NCBI GenBank assembly: GCA_927349885.1
Contig: OV651813.1
Location: forward strand, 6,091,945 to 6,155,944
From: Psylliodes chrysocephalus
Lineage: Eukaryota; Arthropoda; Insecta; Coleoptera; Chrysomelidae
DNA length: 64,000 nt
Direction of reading: 5' to 3'
The first letter of the stretch is position 1. Every line of letters begins with the position of its first letter. Both the position numbers and the translations under genes were made by a program. The notes under the pieces were generated by a model. It was not told where the DNA came from and made no database searches. It was given only the letters and a program-made list of their open reading frames with translations. This document shows positions 33,530-43,759 of the stretch, piece after piece.

Positions 33530-34679
33530 CAAATTTTAATAAAATGTTTCATAATTATTCAAATGAATCTTGTTTTAATAATGTTCTTCATAAACTAGTT
33601 AATTTTACCATAAGGTTGCCGCTACGGGCGAGGGTCCGGCTTGTTCCCCCCCTAGCGCCGGCCCTGATGGCGATCTTTAAACTCTTTCAGCACTTGTTTA
33701 CTGTACAGTACACGTACTCCGAATGAACTGGAGTTGGATAAATAAAATACATTTTCTGCCTCTTTTAACCCTTACCTCTACCAAACCGTTTGCGAAATAC
33801 AACGAAAAATATAAAAACAAAACCAAACCTCAACTATCACTTATGTCCCCTGTTTCTTTTCGCAACGAAATTGCTAAATTCGTCCCTAGAAAATTCCCAA
33901 AACGAAAAAATCGTATATCCAATCTCTGAAAGTCGTTCTGTTGTGTGTGGCGCATAAAAAAGTTATAGAAAAATAAATAGACGGAGCTTTGCGTTGTGTG
34001 AACGTCGACCGCAATTTGGTAAACCGTTCTCGTCCTTTGGAGATGGATAAAACGTGGAGGAGATACTTAAAGACAATGGAAGTGTTAATGGGGTGGAAAA
34101 CTGGTTCTTGCTAATTCTCCCTGCGATAATGCGGGATGAAATGATATGGTTATTGTGTTAAATACAATGAACGTTTATATAACAATTAATTATAAAGATA
34201 TCTTATAGATCCATTACTGAAAATTATAACAAAAGCTATGAAAAGATGTTTTTTTCGGGAATATTTTTTTTAAATTATGAAAATCATTGATTAACCGGGA
34301 TTCAAACTCACCTATTCGGATATTCAACTGTCAAATAACTAGCAACCTTTTGCAGTATTTAGTAAATAACAAATCCCAAATTAATAATTTTATTGTTCAC
34401 CCCTGTTTGCAATAAAAGCAAATTACAACATCCAATATATTCTCTAATATTCCATGCTCTTTATTTTATTAATTAATCCCGACGTTAATACGCAATATCC
34501 ATTTGATGTACTCTAAAACTATTTTAATACTCTTTGACGTTCTATTACCGAGAAAATTACACACATCAAAATTCTAAATAGAAAATTATGAATATGTATT
34601 TTCGTTATGTAATAAACGGAATGCATAGCGCAATAAATAAAATAATAAACTCAATATTTTTGTTAGTCTGGAAAGGTTT
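33530..34679. other. No gene seen
   Basis: Mixed AT-rich DNA with one GC-richer patch (33615-33665, GCCGCTACGGGCGAGG). No domain was recognised in the short frames. Confidence 0.4.
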
Positions 34680-35896
34680 TGTTTGATAACGTTTTAAGAT
34701 TATGAAGTTCCATTTGTATTTTTCTCTTTGATAACCTATGTTTAAATTTTTATTGGGACCAAAATTAAATTATAATTTTCACTTTAACTACTAAAACATA
34801 ACATTAAAAAACGTCAAATTAGTTATGTTCAGGGAACTCTTTAAAGATGTATCTACTTAAAATGTGTTACTTTTAGAAGGTATGTTATTAACTTTCTATT
34901 TGTACATGTATTAATTTATTTCATTTTATCTTTGTTTGTTGTATTTTCAAATTGATTTTGATATTAATCTTATCTATTTTAATTTTTTTGTATATATTCA
35001 CATATAGTTTTTTCAATGAACCAAACGTTTATTAGCTCATTATATATAATAAATTTACGTTGTTTTATTATATGTGTGGCGACATCATAGCACCACATAG
35101 TCTTACCTTTAGTTTTGATTTTTACGTCAATTTATTTTAAGGTTTCTTAGTCAGTTTTTATTTGAGGTTGGTCAAGTGTCAATGTCAGATGGTACCATTA
35201 TAATATCCTCAGCTAAGATAATATCACATATATTATGATCTTGGTCGATAGCTGCGTACACTAGCACCCTACTTATGCGATGGATGGTAACCATGGAAAA
35301 AGGAAACAAAAAATTGATTGATTACTGATTTCGAAATTAACAAAGACGTACCTTTGACACAACAATTTTTATATAACGCTTTTCATATTTTAAAATAAAG
35401 TTATCTTTTAACTACTGAGATTCTGATTTCCTGCTATCTACAATATGCTATCATGAATGATTACTTTTATTTCCTTTTGAAAATGAATTTCGAAGATAAA
35501 GCCGAAACGGTGAGTAAGAATAAAAAAATTAGACGAAAATGACGATATTTACTGGAGCTTTTATCTACACTTTCCTTTTTCTAGCCTATCTACACCTGAC
35601 ACAGCAAGATTCGGCTTACCTTCATCCTTACATTCTCAAGATTTACAGAGAAAACGCCGAATCCTCTTTCACATATTCAGGCCTTATTCGATACATTATC
35701 AGCCTTATTTGTTATTCCGAGCAATTTAAATGCATTCGCAATTGCTCATTCTAATCTCTTGTAGATTCCGTACCCATTTTTCTTATTTTTAGTTTAGTTT
35801 GCGCCGCTCTTTTATTTTTCCTTTTCCCCAGCTTTAATTCTACAATACTACAATATGGATTAATTTATGTGATTTATACTATTTAATTTTAATCCC
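34680..35896. repeat. Dispersed repeat, copy 2 (split by a solo LTR)
   Basis: Collinear with copy 1 at 17752-18600. Between TTATTATATG and ATGCTATCATGAATG it holds a solo LTR that copy 1 lacks. A 71-codon frame at 35539-35754 is not conserved in copy 1. Confidence 0.85.
35075..35442 (+). mobile_element. Solo LTR with 5-bp target duplication ATATG
   Basis: Begins TGTGGCGACATCATAGC and ends ATCTACA (TG...CA), flanked by ATATG on both sides (35070-35074 and 35443-35447). The unsplit repeat copy at 17752-18600 has one ATATG-like site, proving insertion. The start resembles the LTR at 36015 (TGTAGCGACAT), so the two may be related families. The orientation is inferred from that likeness. Confidence 0.85.
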
Positions 35897-36014
35897 TATT
35901 CTCATATCGTTCCTATTAAAGTAATTAAAGATAATTGTATTACAAGCCTGAAGATATTCCTGTGAGGCCGAAACTAGTCTCCTGTATTTATTTATAATAC
36001 AACTGATGTATTGG

Positions 36015-36313
36015 TGTAGCGACATGCACTACATATCTTTATCATTTTTATTACGTCATACGAATTAAATTGTTGTCATCATTTAGACAACCTTTCGTGG
36101 CAGTTCTAGCAAGACAAAAGGTTGAACTCATCGGGAGGGAAACAAGAATTGTTTATTTATAATTATGACTTTTGGTTTTTTTGATAATTTTATATACATG
36201 TCATGACATCGAGTTTAATATACGAAATTATACTTTTATAAGTACATTTTTATTTATTGATGGGATACAATTATTACGGAGAGTATTATTATTAACTTAT
36301 AAAAGATCCCACA
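36015..36313 (+). repeat. Left LTR of the inverted-LTR unit
   Basis: Starts TGTAGCGACATGCACTAC and ends AAAAGATCCCACA. It differs from the reverse complement of 38856-39155 at roughly ten positions by eye, so the two arms are about 96 percent identical. Confidence 0.88.
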
Positions 36314-36316
36314 ATT

Positions 36317-36334
36317 TGGTGACCCCGACGTGAT
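36317..36334 (+). other. Primer-binding site for tRNA-Trp
   Basis: TGGTGACCCCGACGTGAT follows the LTR by three bases and is the exact complement of the 3' end (with CCA) of insect tRNA-Trp. Ty3/gypsy elements of the CsRn1 group use this primer. A partial second copy, TGGTGACCCCGAAGAATGCC, lies about 36 bp further on. The right LTR has only TGGTGAC. Confidence 0.8.
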
Positions 36335-36835
36335 GCCCGACTTTCACAATTTGGTGACCCCGAAGAATGCCCAACTTTCAAGGATTTTGCGGATACATCT
36401 GATTTGTAGTGAGATACTTATGGGTTAGCGACGGCTTTATGTTTGGCCGTGCCTCCGTATTTCGAGCCTGCTGCGGTATCCTATAACCCGGATTTTTAAT
36501 CGGATCCTACAAGGAGGAACTGTGGATCCAGTACGCCCTCGAAAAATTCCGAAAAGTTCCGAACGAGATACATGGATTGGACTCCAGAAACAGTAAACCC
36601 GGTGAGTTTAATCTTTTTGTCGCTGACTGCCACGAATTGAAGATATTCATTATTTCTATCATTAGTTATCATTTTTTGACAATATTTTCATATTTTTGAC
36701 CATGTAAATAACACTTTAACAGGCTATTTATCTAATAAACTCTACAAATGACCAATTCTAATCATGACGACTTAATTACGAAAATAACGTACAAATTAAC
36801 GAAACGCAAATGAGCACTACATAACCGAAGTCATG

Positions 36836-37150
36836 CAACTAGCATTTTTTATTACGGACCCTAATTGTCCAAATATATTTAATAGCATTTTTTATTATGA
36901 ATCGTAATTGTCCAAACATGCAACCAGTAGTTTTCCCAGACAGCACAATTCAATTCATTGGATGTCCATCGTAAGTCCATTCATGGACATATCGGCTGTC
37001 CAAAGGACGTCCAGCATTTTACCAAAGGACATCCACTGGACTATACAAATGTCCCACTCCTGGACGTCTATTTGGACTCCATGAAAGGTCCATATATGGA
37101 CTCTTTTTGTATTGCTTTTGGACAATTTATGGACATCTGATGGACATCAC
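36836..37150. repeat. GGAC(A/G)TCC motif cluster, left
   Basis: Many copies of TGGACATCC, GGACGTCC and GTCCATATATGGAC-like half-palindromes lie close together. A matching cluster lies at 38392-38580. The motif spacing is irregular. The open frames across it are motif-driven and unlikely to be genes. Confidence 0.65.
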
Positions 37151-37781
37151 CACCTATATTAATATGAAATAAAATAATTGCAACTATTGACTTATTTTTA
37201 TTGTCATAAATAATATCAAGCATGTATTAGTTTTATATGCACTCCTTTCTGTTGACCTTCTTAGCCATTTTCTTAAGGCTATTTCGCTTACTTTTTAAGC
37301 AACACCATTGTTACTCTCAGCAGCAGCTAAAAAAAGACATTACATTTTATACGAATATTGAGTCTTAAATCAATCGTTTAATAAACGCCTGATCAGGCAA
37401 AAGTGATAGTTTAAAATGTAAAATTTTTAGATAAAATATTATTAGCTAATATGAAAATATGCATTGACTAATGTACTTTACCCCTATACTTACATATAAA
37501 CAAAACACTGCTCATTGTTTCTTTAAATTACCATTTTACTTTCATGCTATCATATTATGTGAATTCTTTTGTAAGGGTATTAGAAATTATGGAAACAAAC
37601 CATCTTTTTATAAGTTCGTCATGTCCTTGTCCCTGGTTTTGGTAACGGCTGAATTTAAAATTGCAATAAAAATATGTATTTGTGAACATAAAAGAGAAAT
37701 AACTTATGAAACCACTTTCAATGCATTATTTCTTAAACGTTACAAAACGATTCTATTTTATTTAATAAAAGTAAAACTTAC

Positions 37782-37970
37782 AGCTTCTTTAAAAATATTT
37801 GTATCTTCTAAATAGCCTTCTACTTCTGCTAACGTCTCATGCAGTACAAATAGAAACTTTTCTTCTGCTTTGAATGTTTTCTCACCTCTAGTTACAATAA
37901 TAATTGTGTTGACATCATCTCGAATTTGCAGCATATTAGTTAGCTCTTAGTAAAGCCATTTTCTTAAATA
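37782..37970 (-). pseudogene. Coding-like exon inside the inverted-LTR unit
   Basis: The minus strand reads VPTYLRKWLY, a stop, ELTNMLQIRDDVNTIIIV and TRGEKTFKAEEKFLFVLHE, then EVEGYLEDTNIFKEA, ending at a consensus donor GCT|GTAAGT (37782/37781). The amino-acid composition and donor suggest a captured exon. I do not recognise the protein. A related short segment, ALRKWLRRSTERSAY, lies near 37220-37290 after a possible acceptor. One in-frame stop makes a functional product unlikely. Confidence 0.4.
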
Positions 37971-38391
37971 TGTAGGTACATCATTTGACAAAAGGTCTAA
38001 AAGAAAGGGATTCTTTGAATGTAAATCGAAAACATAAAGTTTAAAACATAATTGATAGGTTATATTAGTTTAAAACAAACGATTTGCTTTTTAATTTTTA
38101 GATTTTTAAATGATTTAATTAATAATTATACTTATTTTCTTACCAGATAAACATCTATGTGCTACATATAGGCTGTGTATTCGATGGCTGTGTTTTCCAC
38201 AGAACACTTGTGTTTTCTTCTCTTTCTTCTTTGACTTTACCTGAGTGGCCTTTTACTTTTCTATCTTGTCAACAGAGGCGAGAGGAGAGGAAAATTATTT
38301 GATTTATTTTAATTAAAACCTAGTAGTAAATAAATTATACAAGAAGAATTATAATAATTTATTATAAGTTAGTCATTTTTATAGTATCAAT

Positions 38392-38580
38392 CATGGACAT
38401 TTTTTGGACATCTGAATGGGTACATCCATGGTACATCCATTGGATAACGGAAAACGGATGTCCAATGAATATCCATATGAAGTTCATGGACATCCAGGAC
38501 ATTATTTGGACAAATTATGGACGTCCAATGGACGTCGTGTGCTATCTGGATTATTATGGACCTTAATTGTCCAACTACAT
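38392..38580. repeat. GGAC(A/G)TCC motif cluster, right
   Basis: Contains TGGACATCTGAATGGG, ACGGATGTCCAATG, ATGGACATCCAGGACA and TGGACGTCCAATGGACGTCG. It mirrors the left cluster near the other LTR, which may make them subterminal motifs or the ends of a nested element. Confidence 0.65.
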
Positions 38581-38855
38581 GTATTGCTAGATAACATAGT
38601 ATTACTAAACACTTAACAACGGGGCAATATAATGGATAATTTATCCAGAACACGATCTAAAACATAATATTATTTACAGAAAATACTGACTTTACTATTG
38701 ACATATTTTTGACAATTACATTAATAATTTCAATCAATTTCATATTAAAATTTTGTTTTCATTAGGGTAAAGGTACTCGTTTATATAGAACTTTGCAACA
38801 ATCAACACCTTATCGACTTTTGATGACTGACAATACATTTTTAATGTCACCAAAT

Positions 38856-39155
38856 TGTGGGATCTTTTAAATGTTAAATAATAATACTCTCCGTAACAAT
38901 TGTATCCCATCAATAAATAAAAATGTACTTATAAAAGTATAATTTCGTTTATTAAACTTGATGTCATGACATGTATATAAAATTATCAAAAAAACCAAAA
39001 GTCATAATTATAAATAAACAATTCTTGTTTCCCTCCCGATGAGTTCAACCTTTTGTCTTGCTAGAACTGCCACGAAAGGTTGTCTAAATGATGAAAACAA
39101 TTAAATTCGTATGACGTAATAAAAATGATAAAGATATGTAGTGCATGTTGCTACA
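38856..39155 (-). repeat. Right LTR of the unit, inverted
   Basis: The reverse complement starts TGTAGCAACATGCACTAC and ends AAAAGATCCCACA, followed by ATTTGGTGAC, a shortened primer site. It is flanked on its outer side by ATTGG, matching the duplication on the left. Confidence 0.88.
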
Positions 39156-39589
39156 ATTGGTTTTGAGATTTTATTCTTTAATTGAAAAAATTAGACCTTT
39201 ACAGAAATTTTGTTTTATTTCCTACATCAGACACACATATAAGACGGTATACATTTTAATAATAGTAAAATTAGCGAATTTTTTAGTTTTTTTTTTACAA
39301 TTAAAAATTTTTGGACAATGTGTATTCTTACAGAGAAATGATACGCCACTGAACAAGAAAGAAATTTATCTTCACTCTTGTGCCCACTTCCTCAGTTCCT
39401 CTACAGATGTTGCGAACACAACATTCACCTACAAACTGGTTTCATACTCCCTCTAGTAGTAATTGCTCGGAGAGTTCTGACACTTTCCGATAAACGTCAA
39501 TTTTTGTTTGAATTTTACAATAAAATTAAATTATTTATTGTGTTGTGAGAGTTTTAAGTGTAAAATTAAGTTTTATTACCTTTAATATT

Positions 39590-39654
39590 ATGTTAAAAAC
39601 GTGCCTTATGTATAAAAGACCGTTTGAAAAGGCTTCTTCAAGATCATATCATAA
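39590..39654 (+). pseudogene. P-superfamily relic: THAP exon 1, second copy
   Basis: Reads MLKTCLMYKRPFEKASSRSY and HK at the donor CATAA|GTAAGT. It matches the exon at 15359-15423, and the flanking DNA is also alike (about 39470-39690 against 15230-15470). Here the second zinc Cys is Tyr, whereas the other copy has a stop, so the two decayed independently. No second exon was found before the sequence diverges near 39690. Confidence 0.6.
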
Positions 39655-39689
39655 GTAAGTACGAAAACAATATTATTATCAGAGGTGGT

Positions 39690-40261
39690 GGTGTCCATCC
39701 TACTATCCGGAGGTGCGAATTTCACAAAAAATTTAAACACTTGAAAGGTATTCGTTTCTATAGAACATTTTTGTAAAAAAATTTAAGGATAAACCACCAT
39801 TTTTTGAAAAGAAAATAAAAAAACTCAATTTTACAGGTTATATTCACAAAATATTCATTCTAAGTGACAGATTGTGTCTTGAAAATAACAACGTTGCCAT
39901 GTCGTTAATGAAATTGTAAGTTTAAGGATTATTTTATAATCTTTAAATTGTCAGATTATAAAAAATTGAAGTGATTAAGGGCCGACTCCACCGTTGTGTT
40001 AAACCTTTGAATAAATTGTTAAACGGAGATTAAAATGACATTGTTAATGTAAAAATGTCATTTTAAACTTCGTTTATCACAACGGTGGAATCTATCCTAA
40101 AAATCATATATTTATGGTTTACTTACGATAATAATCGTACATAAAATGTAAAAATTAAATTTCGGTAAATATTGGGAAGACGCCCTTAAAATAGTCGATT
40201 GCGACTTTTTTTCCTCGGGGTTGAAAAACACCTTATCTGATCTTGACATGTTAAAGTGGTA
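39690..40261. other. No gene seen
   Basis: AT-rich spacer with a short inverted repeat near 39985-40090 (GACTCCACCGTTGTG and CACAACGGTGGAATC), a possible small MITE. Confidence 0.5.
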
Positions 40262-40330
40262 TTTGTACCCGAGGGGGTAGTCACTTGAGATTTTTTAGGA
40301 CAGAAAATCTCCATTTGTGGAGATCTTATT

Positions 40331-40430
40331 GGATCTCCATGGATATCCTTGGATCTCCATGGATATCCTTGGATCTCCATGGATATCCTTAGATCTCCAT
40401 GGATCTTCGTATATCGCCTCCAGACCTCCA
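40331..40430. repeat. Left subterminal GGATCTCC/GGATATCC array
   Basis: A tandem 20-bp unit GGATCTCCATGGATATCCTT is repeated about three and a half times, with degenerate units after it. It sits about 60 bp inside the left terminus. Confidence 0.9.
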
Positions 40431-40562
40431 TAAACATTTCATTCAATTTTGTATGGAATTAGATCTTTGGAAAATATGTGATGTGTCCAACACATGACTT
40501 TCCTGTCATGCCTTAACTTATGCTTTCTTATCTTTTTCGACTTTTCCTCAGTTATGGGACAA

Positions 40563-40810
40563 AAATTATAGAGAATGACGTCACAAACAACTTTTATTTG
40601 AACAATTTTCTTAAAAATATGAATTTTGCACTTTTTGTCAAATTTATCGAATACGGTCCAATTTAGGGAAATTATGTATAGAATAGAAATTATAGAGAAT
40701 GACGTCACAAACAACTTTTATTTGAACAATTTTCTTAAAAATTGAAATTTTGCACTTTTTGTCAAACTTCTCGAGTGCGGTCCATTTTAGGACAATTATG
40801 TATACAATTA
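40563..40810. repeat. 124-bp tandem duplication
   Basis: TTATAGAGAATGACGTCACA at 40566 recurs at 40690, and both copies continue through TTTGCACTTTTTGTCAAA. The duplication lies in the coding-like segment of the element and explains the repeated KIVQIKVVCDVILYNF on the minus strand. Confidence 0.88.
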
Positions 40811-41060
40811 TGAACAACTTTTTATGACCAGGTAATATTTTGAATTTATTTGGAACTTTTTTGTATACTCCATAGTAATTTTCGTACTCATCTGGTTCAA
40901 TTAGATGTGGAAGCTCTTCTTGTGAAAATTTTTCAATTTGTTCTATATCTTGATCTGAAATTTGTTTTAGTATCTCTAGACTAAAATAGCCCGAAATTTT
41001 CAAAATATTTTTTAGTGGAGGCAAGTCCTTCTCAAAGTCTGTTGTTCGTTGTCCATTTTA
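40644..41060 (-). pseudogene. Unknown coding segment carried by the 8-bp-TSD element
   Basis: The minus strand reads LPPLKNILKISGYFSLEIL, then DIEQIEKFSQEELPHLIEP and YYGVYKKVPNKFKILPGH. An upstream ATG (MDNEQQ, near 41057) joins only after a frameshift. The segment looks like the N-terminal part of a cellular or transposon protein with helical repeats; I do not recognise the family. Its 3' part is tandemly duplicated. Confidence 0.5.
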
Positions 41061-42046
41061 TTGTACCTAAAAGTATTAAAAAAACGTATATTAGTTTTTA
41101 ATAAGCTAAAAAATGCTCGAAAAAATGCAGTGAAACTATTCTCAAATAAAGGAAACAAAAATTCCATTCTCAAATTTGACCAATTTAAATAAAATATTTT
41201 TATTTTTTTATATAATCAATCGCCTGTTGCGGCATTAGCCAAAGGAGCAGCTGTTTTTAGGAGGAACCGGTCTCTCGATAATTTTGTGACAACTAACTTT
41301 GAGTTTTTTCCATCTTTCGTTTATTCTCATATAGTTATACAAAAAAAGATAAAAAACGCTATTTTTTTCATTATTCCATTAACAAAAGTAAAAATAATAA
41401 CTTTTTTTTAACGTTCATTGACTATGCCAGTTACGTTTCTTTTTTTGAAAAGCATGTACTTTTAATTAATTTCTAAGATGCACCCCACGGTTTCTGACAT
41501 AGCCAATGCACATTAAGAAAAGTTAGTTCTTACTTTGTAGTCATTAAAAGCGTCTTTTATTAGTTTTTTAAACTATATTTAATTTTTTGCTTTTTAGTCA
41601 TAATATTTACGTCGAGATTTACGTTAATATATTGAATTACTAATATTACAATTAAAAAAAATGTGAAATACAAAATGTAAAAAAAACAACCCTTTCGGGA
41701 ATAGAGCTTATTTCTAATAAAATCGTGTTAAAAAAATTTAAATAAACTCACTTACCTTTTACATTCGCCAATAAATAACACACACACTACTACCACATCT
41801 ATGCTTTACGTAAGTTATGCTTGTATATATTTATAACAGGTACATACAAGTACATTCTTGAGCTCACCACTATTATAGCAGACGGAGCAGACCTGATTAA
41901 ATAAAATACAGCCGAAAACAGACTTTCACGTGTTGCCAAAGACCTAAAGCAAATAGCCGCGTGAGCGCGTGCCGTGGTACCTGTTAAAATGATGTGCGCA
42001 CGCAATTACGCTTTTCCGATTCTACACGACTACAGCCGAAGTTCCT

Positions 42047-42190
42047 GGATCTCCACCGGATCTCCACGTATCTCCACCGGATCTCCAGGGATATCCATGT
42101 ATCTCCATGGATATCCATGTATCTCCACGGATCTCCATGGATCTCCATGGATCTCCACGGATCTCCACGGATCTCCATGAGATCTCCATC
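42047..42190. repeat. Right subterminal GGATCTCC/GGATATCC array
   Basis: About twelve units of GGATCTCCA(C/T) and GGATATCCATGTATCTCC lie about 40 bp inside the right terminus. Read from the outside in, it is the mirror of the left array, as expected for transposase binding sites. Confidence 0.9.
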
Positions 42191-42236
42191 CCGTAGGACA
42201 GAAGATTTCCACAGTGACTACCCCCTCGTTTGTACC

Positions 42237-43347
42237 TAACTTATGCTAGAAAAAAAATGTTTTTATGTCTAGGAGCGGAGATATTTGATTCCTATTAAAT
42301 AATCGGAAAATTCCCTTTGGGGTTGATTTTAGATAGATAGTACATGTATATTGCGATCCGCCCATCGACGATGTATATTCTGTTTCTCTTTATTGTTACC
42401 GTTTCTTTGCCGTTCTTCTGGACTCGGGACGGCAGAATTAACGCATCGTATATTTCATTGTAAACCATGATGATTCAAATTGAAATTACAACTTCTAATT
42501 TTATTTACGATGTTTCAAATCATAATTTAACGCATTAAATCCGAATTTACTGCTTCCAAAACAAGCAACAGCCACGTCGGTTTGTTTATTATAGAGTGCA
42601 TTAAGAATTATAATAAAATTTATATTTCGGGTTAGAGAGCGATTTGGGTCAAGTTTGATGGATTTTGTTGGTTCGGTCAAGTGCATGCCATTGCCCCAAT
42701 TTTTCTATTTTGCTTTACAGAAATAATTCAAAGGTTATCCCGCGATCGTTAGTCACACATTAGCACATTTTCACACGGGATTTTTCCTTGAAATTATCAG
42801 ATACATCAAACGAATAATCTGGCGTGGAAAATTTACCGCAATTTGTGCAGGTTTTGAACTTTTTTTTGGTTGAATTGAAATTAGAGGAGACAAAAAATTT
42901 AAAAAATCCTCACTTTTATCATTGAAAATATAAACATTTCTTGAACTAAAGATGATTATAGAAAATAAATATTTATAACAAATAATAATAAATATTAAAG
43001 TATTTTTACAATAAGAAGTTAGTGACGTCACATGATAAAAAACCTGAGGCGGTGTCAGGTTGTATTTTTTCCTTGTGACAACGTTCTTTCTTTTTTCCTA
43101 GCTTGAATATAATTGCGTCTTATGTGCTATCAAATTTAAAGTGGTATCAATTAAATGATAACTTAATTAATGATTGGAATAGATGTAAAAGAAACTGTTA
43201 ACACAGCTTATACAATACAGCTAAAACACTCTCTTGGCGGCAACGGTTTGCGTCGATTTCGTCGCGCATCGCTTAAGCTCCGCCTTCGAAGGGAAAAGAC
43301 GGTTTTGGTGTTCAGAAGCGTACTTAGGTAAGGTGTTGAGTCGTGCG
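42237..43347. other. No gene seen
   Basis: AT-rich spacer. GC-richer near 43240-43320, next to the THAP gene relic, where its promoter might have been. Nothing was recognised. Confidence 0.4.
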
Positions 43348-43428
43348 TATAATTTCGTTGATTGTATAATTTCGTGGAGCCTATAATTTCGTTGATTGTA
43401 TAATTTCGTGGAGCCTACAATTTCGTGG
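43348..43428. repeat. 34-bp tandem repeat
   Basis: Two units of TATAATTTCGTTGATTG plus TATAATTTCGTGGAGCC are followed by a partial third. They lie about 50 bp before the THAP start codon. Confidence 0.85.
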
Positions 43429-43477
43429 ATTTTGTTTGAGTTAAAGGTACTGTTATTATTTTGGTGACTCTTTAGCT

Positions 43478-43597
43478 ATGAGTAGAATGAGTGAAAAAAA
43501 AAGACATCATTCTGTTTGTGCAGTCAAAAGCTGTTTTAATAAGGGTTATACCTGCAAGAAAACATTCTTTAGTTTTTCCAAGGACCCAAACCGATAA
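43478..43597 (+). pseudogene. THAP zinc-finger exon with a lost splice donor
   Basis: Reads MSRMSEKKRHHSVCAVKSC and FNKGYTCKKTFFSFSKDPNR. The C-x4-C pair followed by FFSFSKDP is the N-terminal half of a THAP domain. The frame stops in CGATAAGTACC, where CGGTAAGTACC would be a consensus donor, so a G to A change may have destroyed the splice site. A P-superfamily C-terminus follows 300 bp downstream, so this is probably the start of a deleted P-type transposase gene. It could instead be a separate THAP gene fragment. Confidence 0.6.
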
Positions 43598-43759
43598 GTA
43601 CCACATTATAAGAAATTTTCATTGTTAAAAATATAATTTATACAGGGTATCCCATTAGTGCGTTATTGTTCATTATTTTGTTGTAGACACGCAAGAAAGT
43701 TTTAAATAAAAGTTATATGGATTTGAAAAATACGTACATATTTTAAAAATATCTTTGGA

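Larger units (their letters stand above)
36015..39155. mobile_element. 3141-bp unit with two LTRs in inverted orientation
   Basis: A 299-bp LTR-like sequence at 36015-36313 (plus) and its close copy at 38856-39155 (minus) face each other. Both outer ends read TGTAGC inward, and the whole unit is flanked by a direct 5-bp duplication ATTGG (36010-36014 and 39156-39160). The left copy is followed by a primer-binding site for tRNA-Trp. The interior holds no gag-pol. It contains GGAC(A/G)TCC-rich clusters and a coding-like exon. A normal LTR element has direct LTRs; here the ends are two U3 termini, yet the duplication shows insertion as one unit. Confidence 0.85.
40270..42228. mobile_element. 1959-bp TIR element with 8-bp target duplication
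   Basis: Ends are CGAGGGGGTAGTCACT, inverted, flanked by TTTGTACC on both sides (40262-40269 and 42229-42236). Just inside each end is a dense array of GGATCTCCA and TGGATATCCA motifs, in opposite orientation on the two sides, plus a shared inner block TAGGACAGAA. Eight-bp duplications are made by hAT and P transposases; the terminal sequence is typical of neither. The interior has one frame-broken coding segment and no recognisable transposase, so it is probably non-autonomous. Confidence 0.88.

Noticed and set aside
36958..37140. 60-codon plus-strand frame with HRKSIHGHIG
   Set aside because: Follows the GGAC(A/G)TCC motif cluster; no homology or conserved partner.
37471..37815. 114-codon plus-strand frame inside the inverted-LTR unit
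   Set aside because: Hydrophobic and AT-driven, with no domain; its end is antisense to a better coding-like exon with a splice donor.
41974..42239. Four overlapping frames rich in Ile/Ser/Trp/Pro repeats
   Set aside because: All are translations of the GGATCTCC subterminal array of the 8-bp-TSD element.
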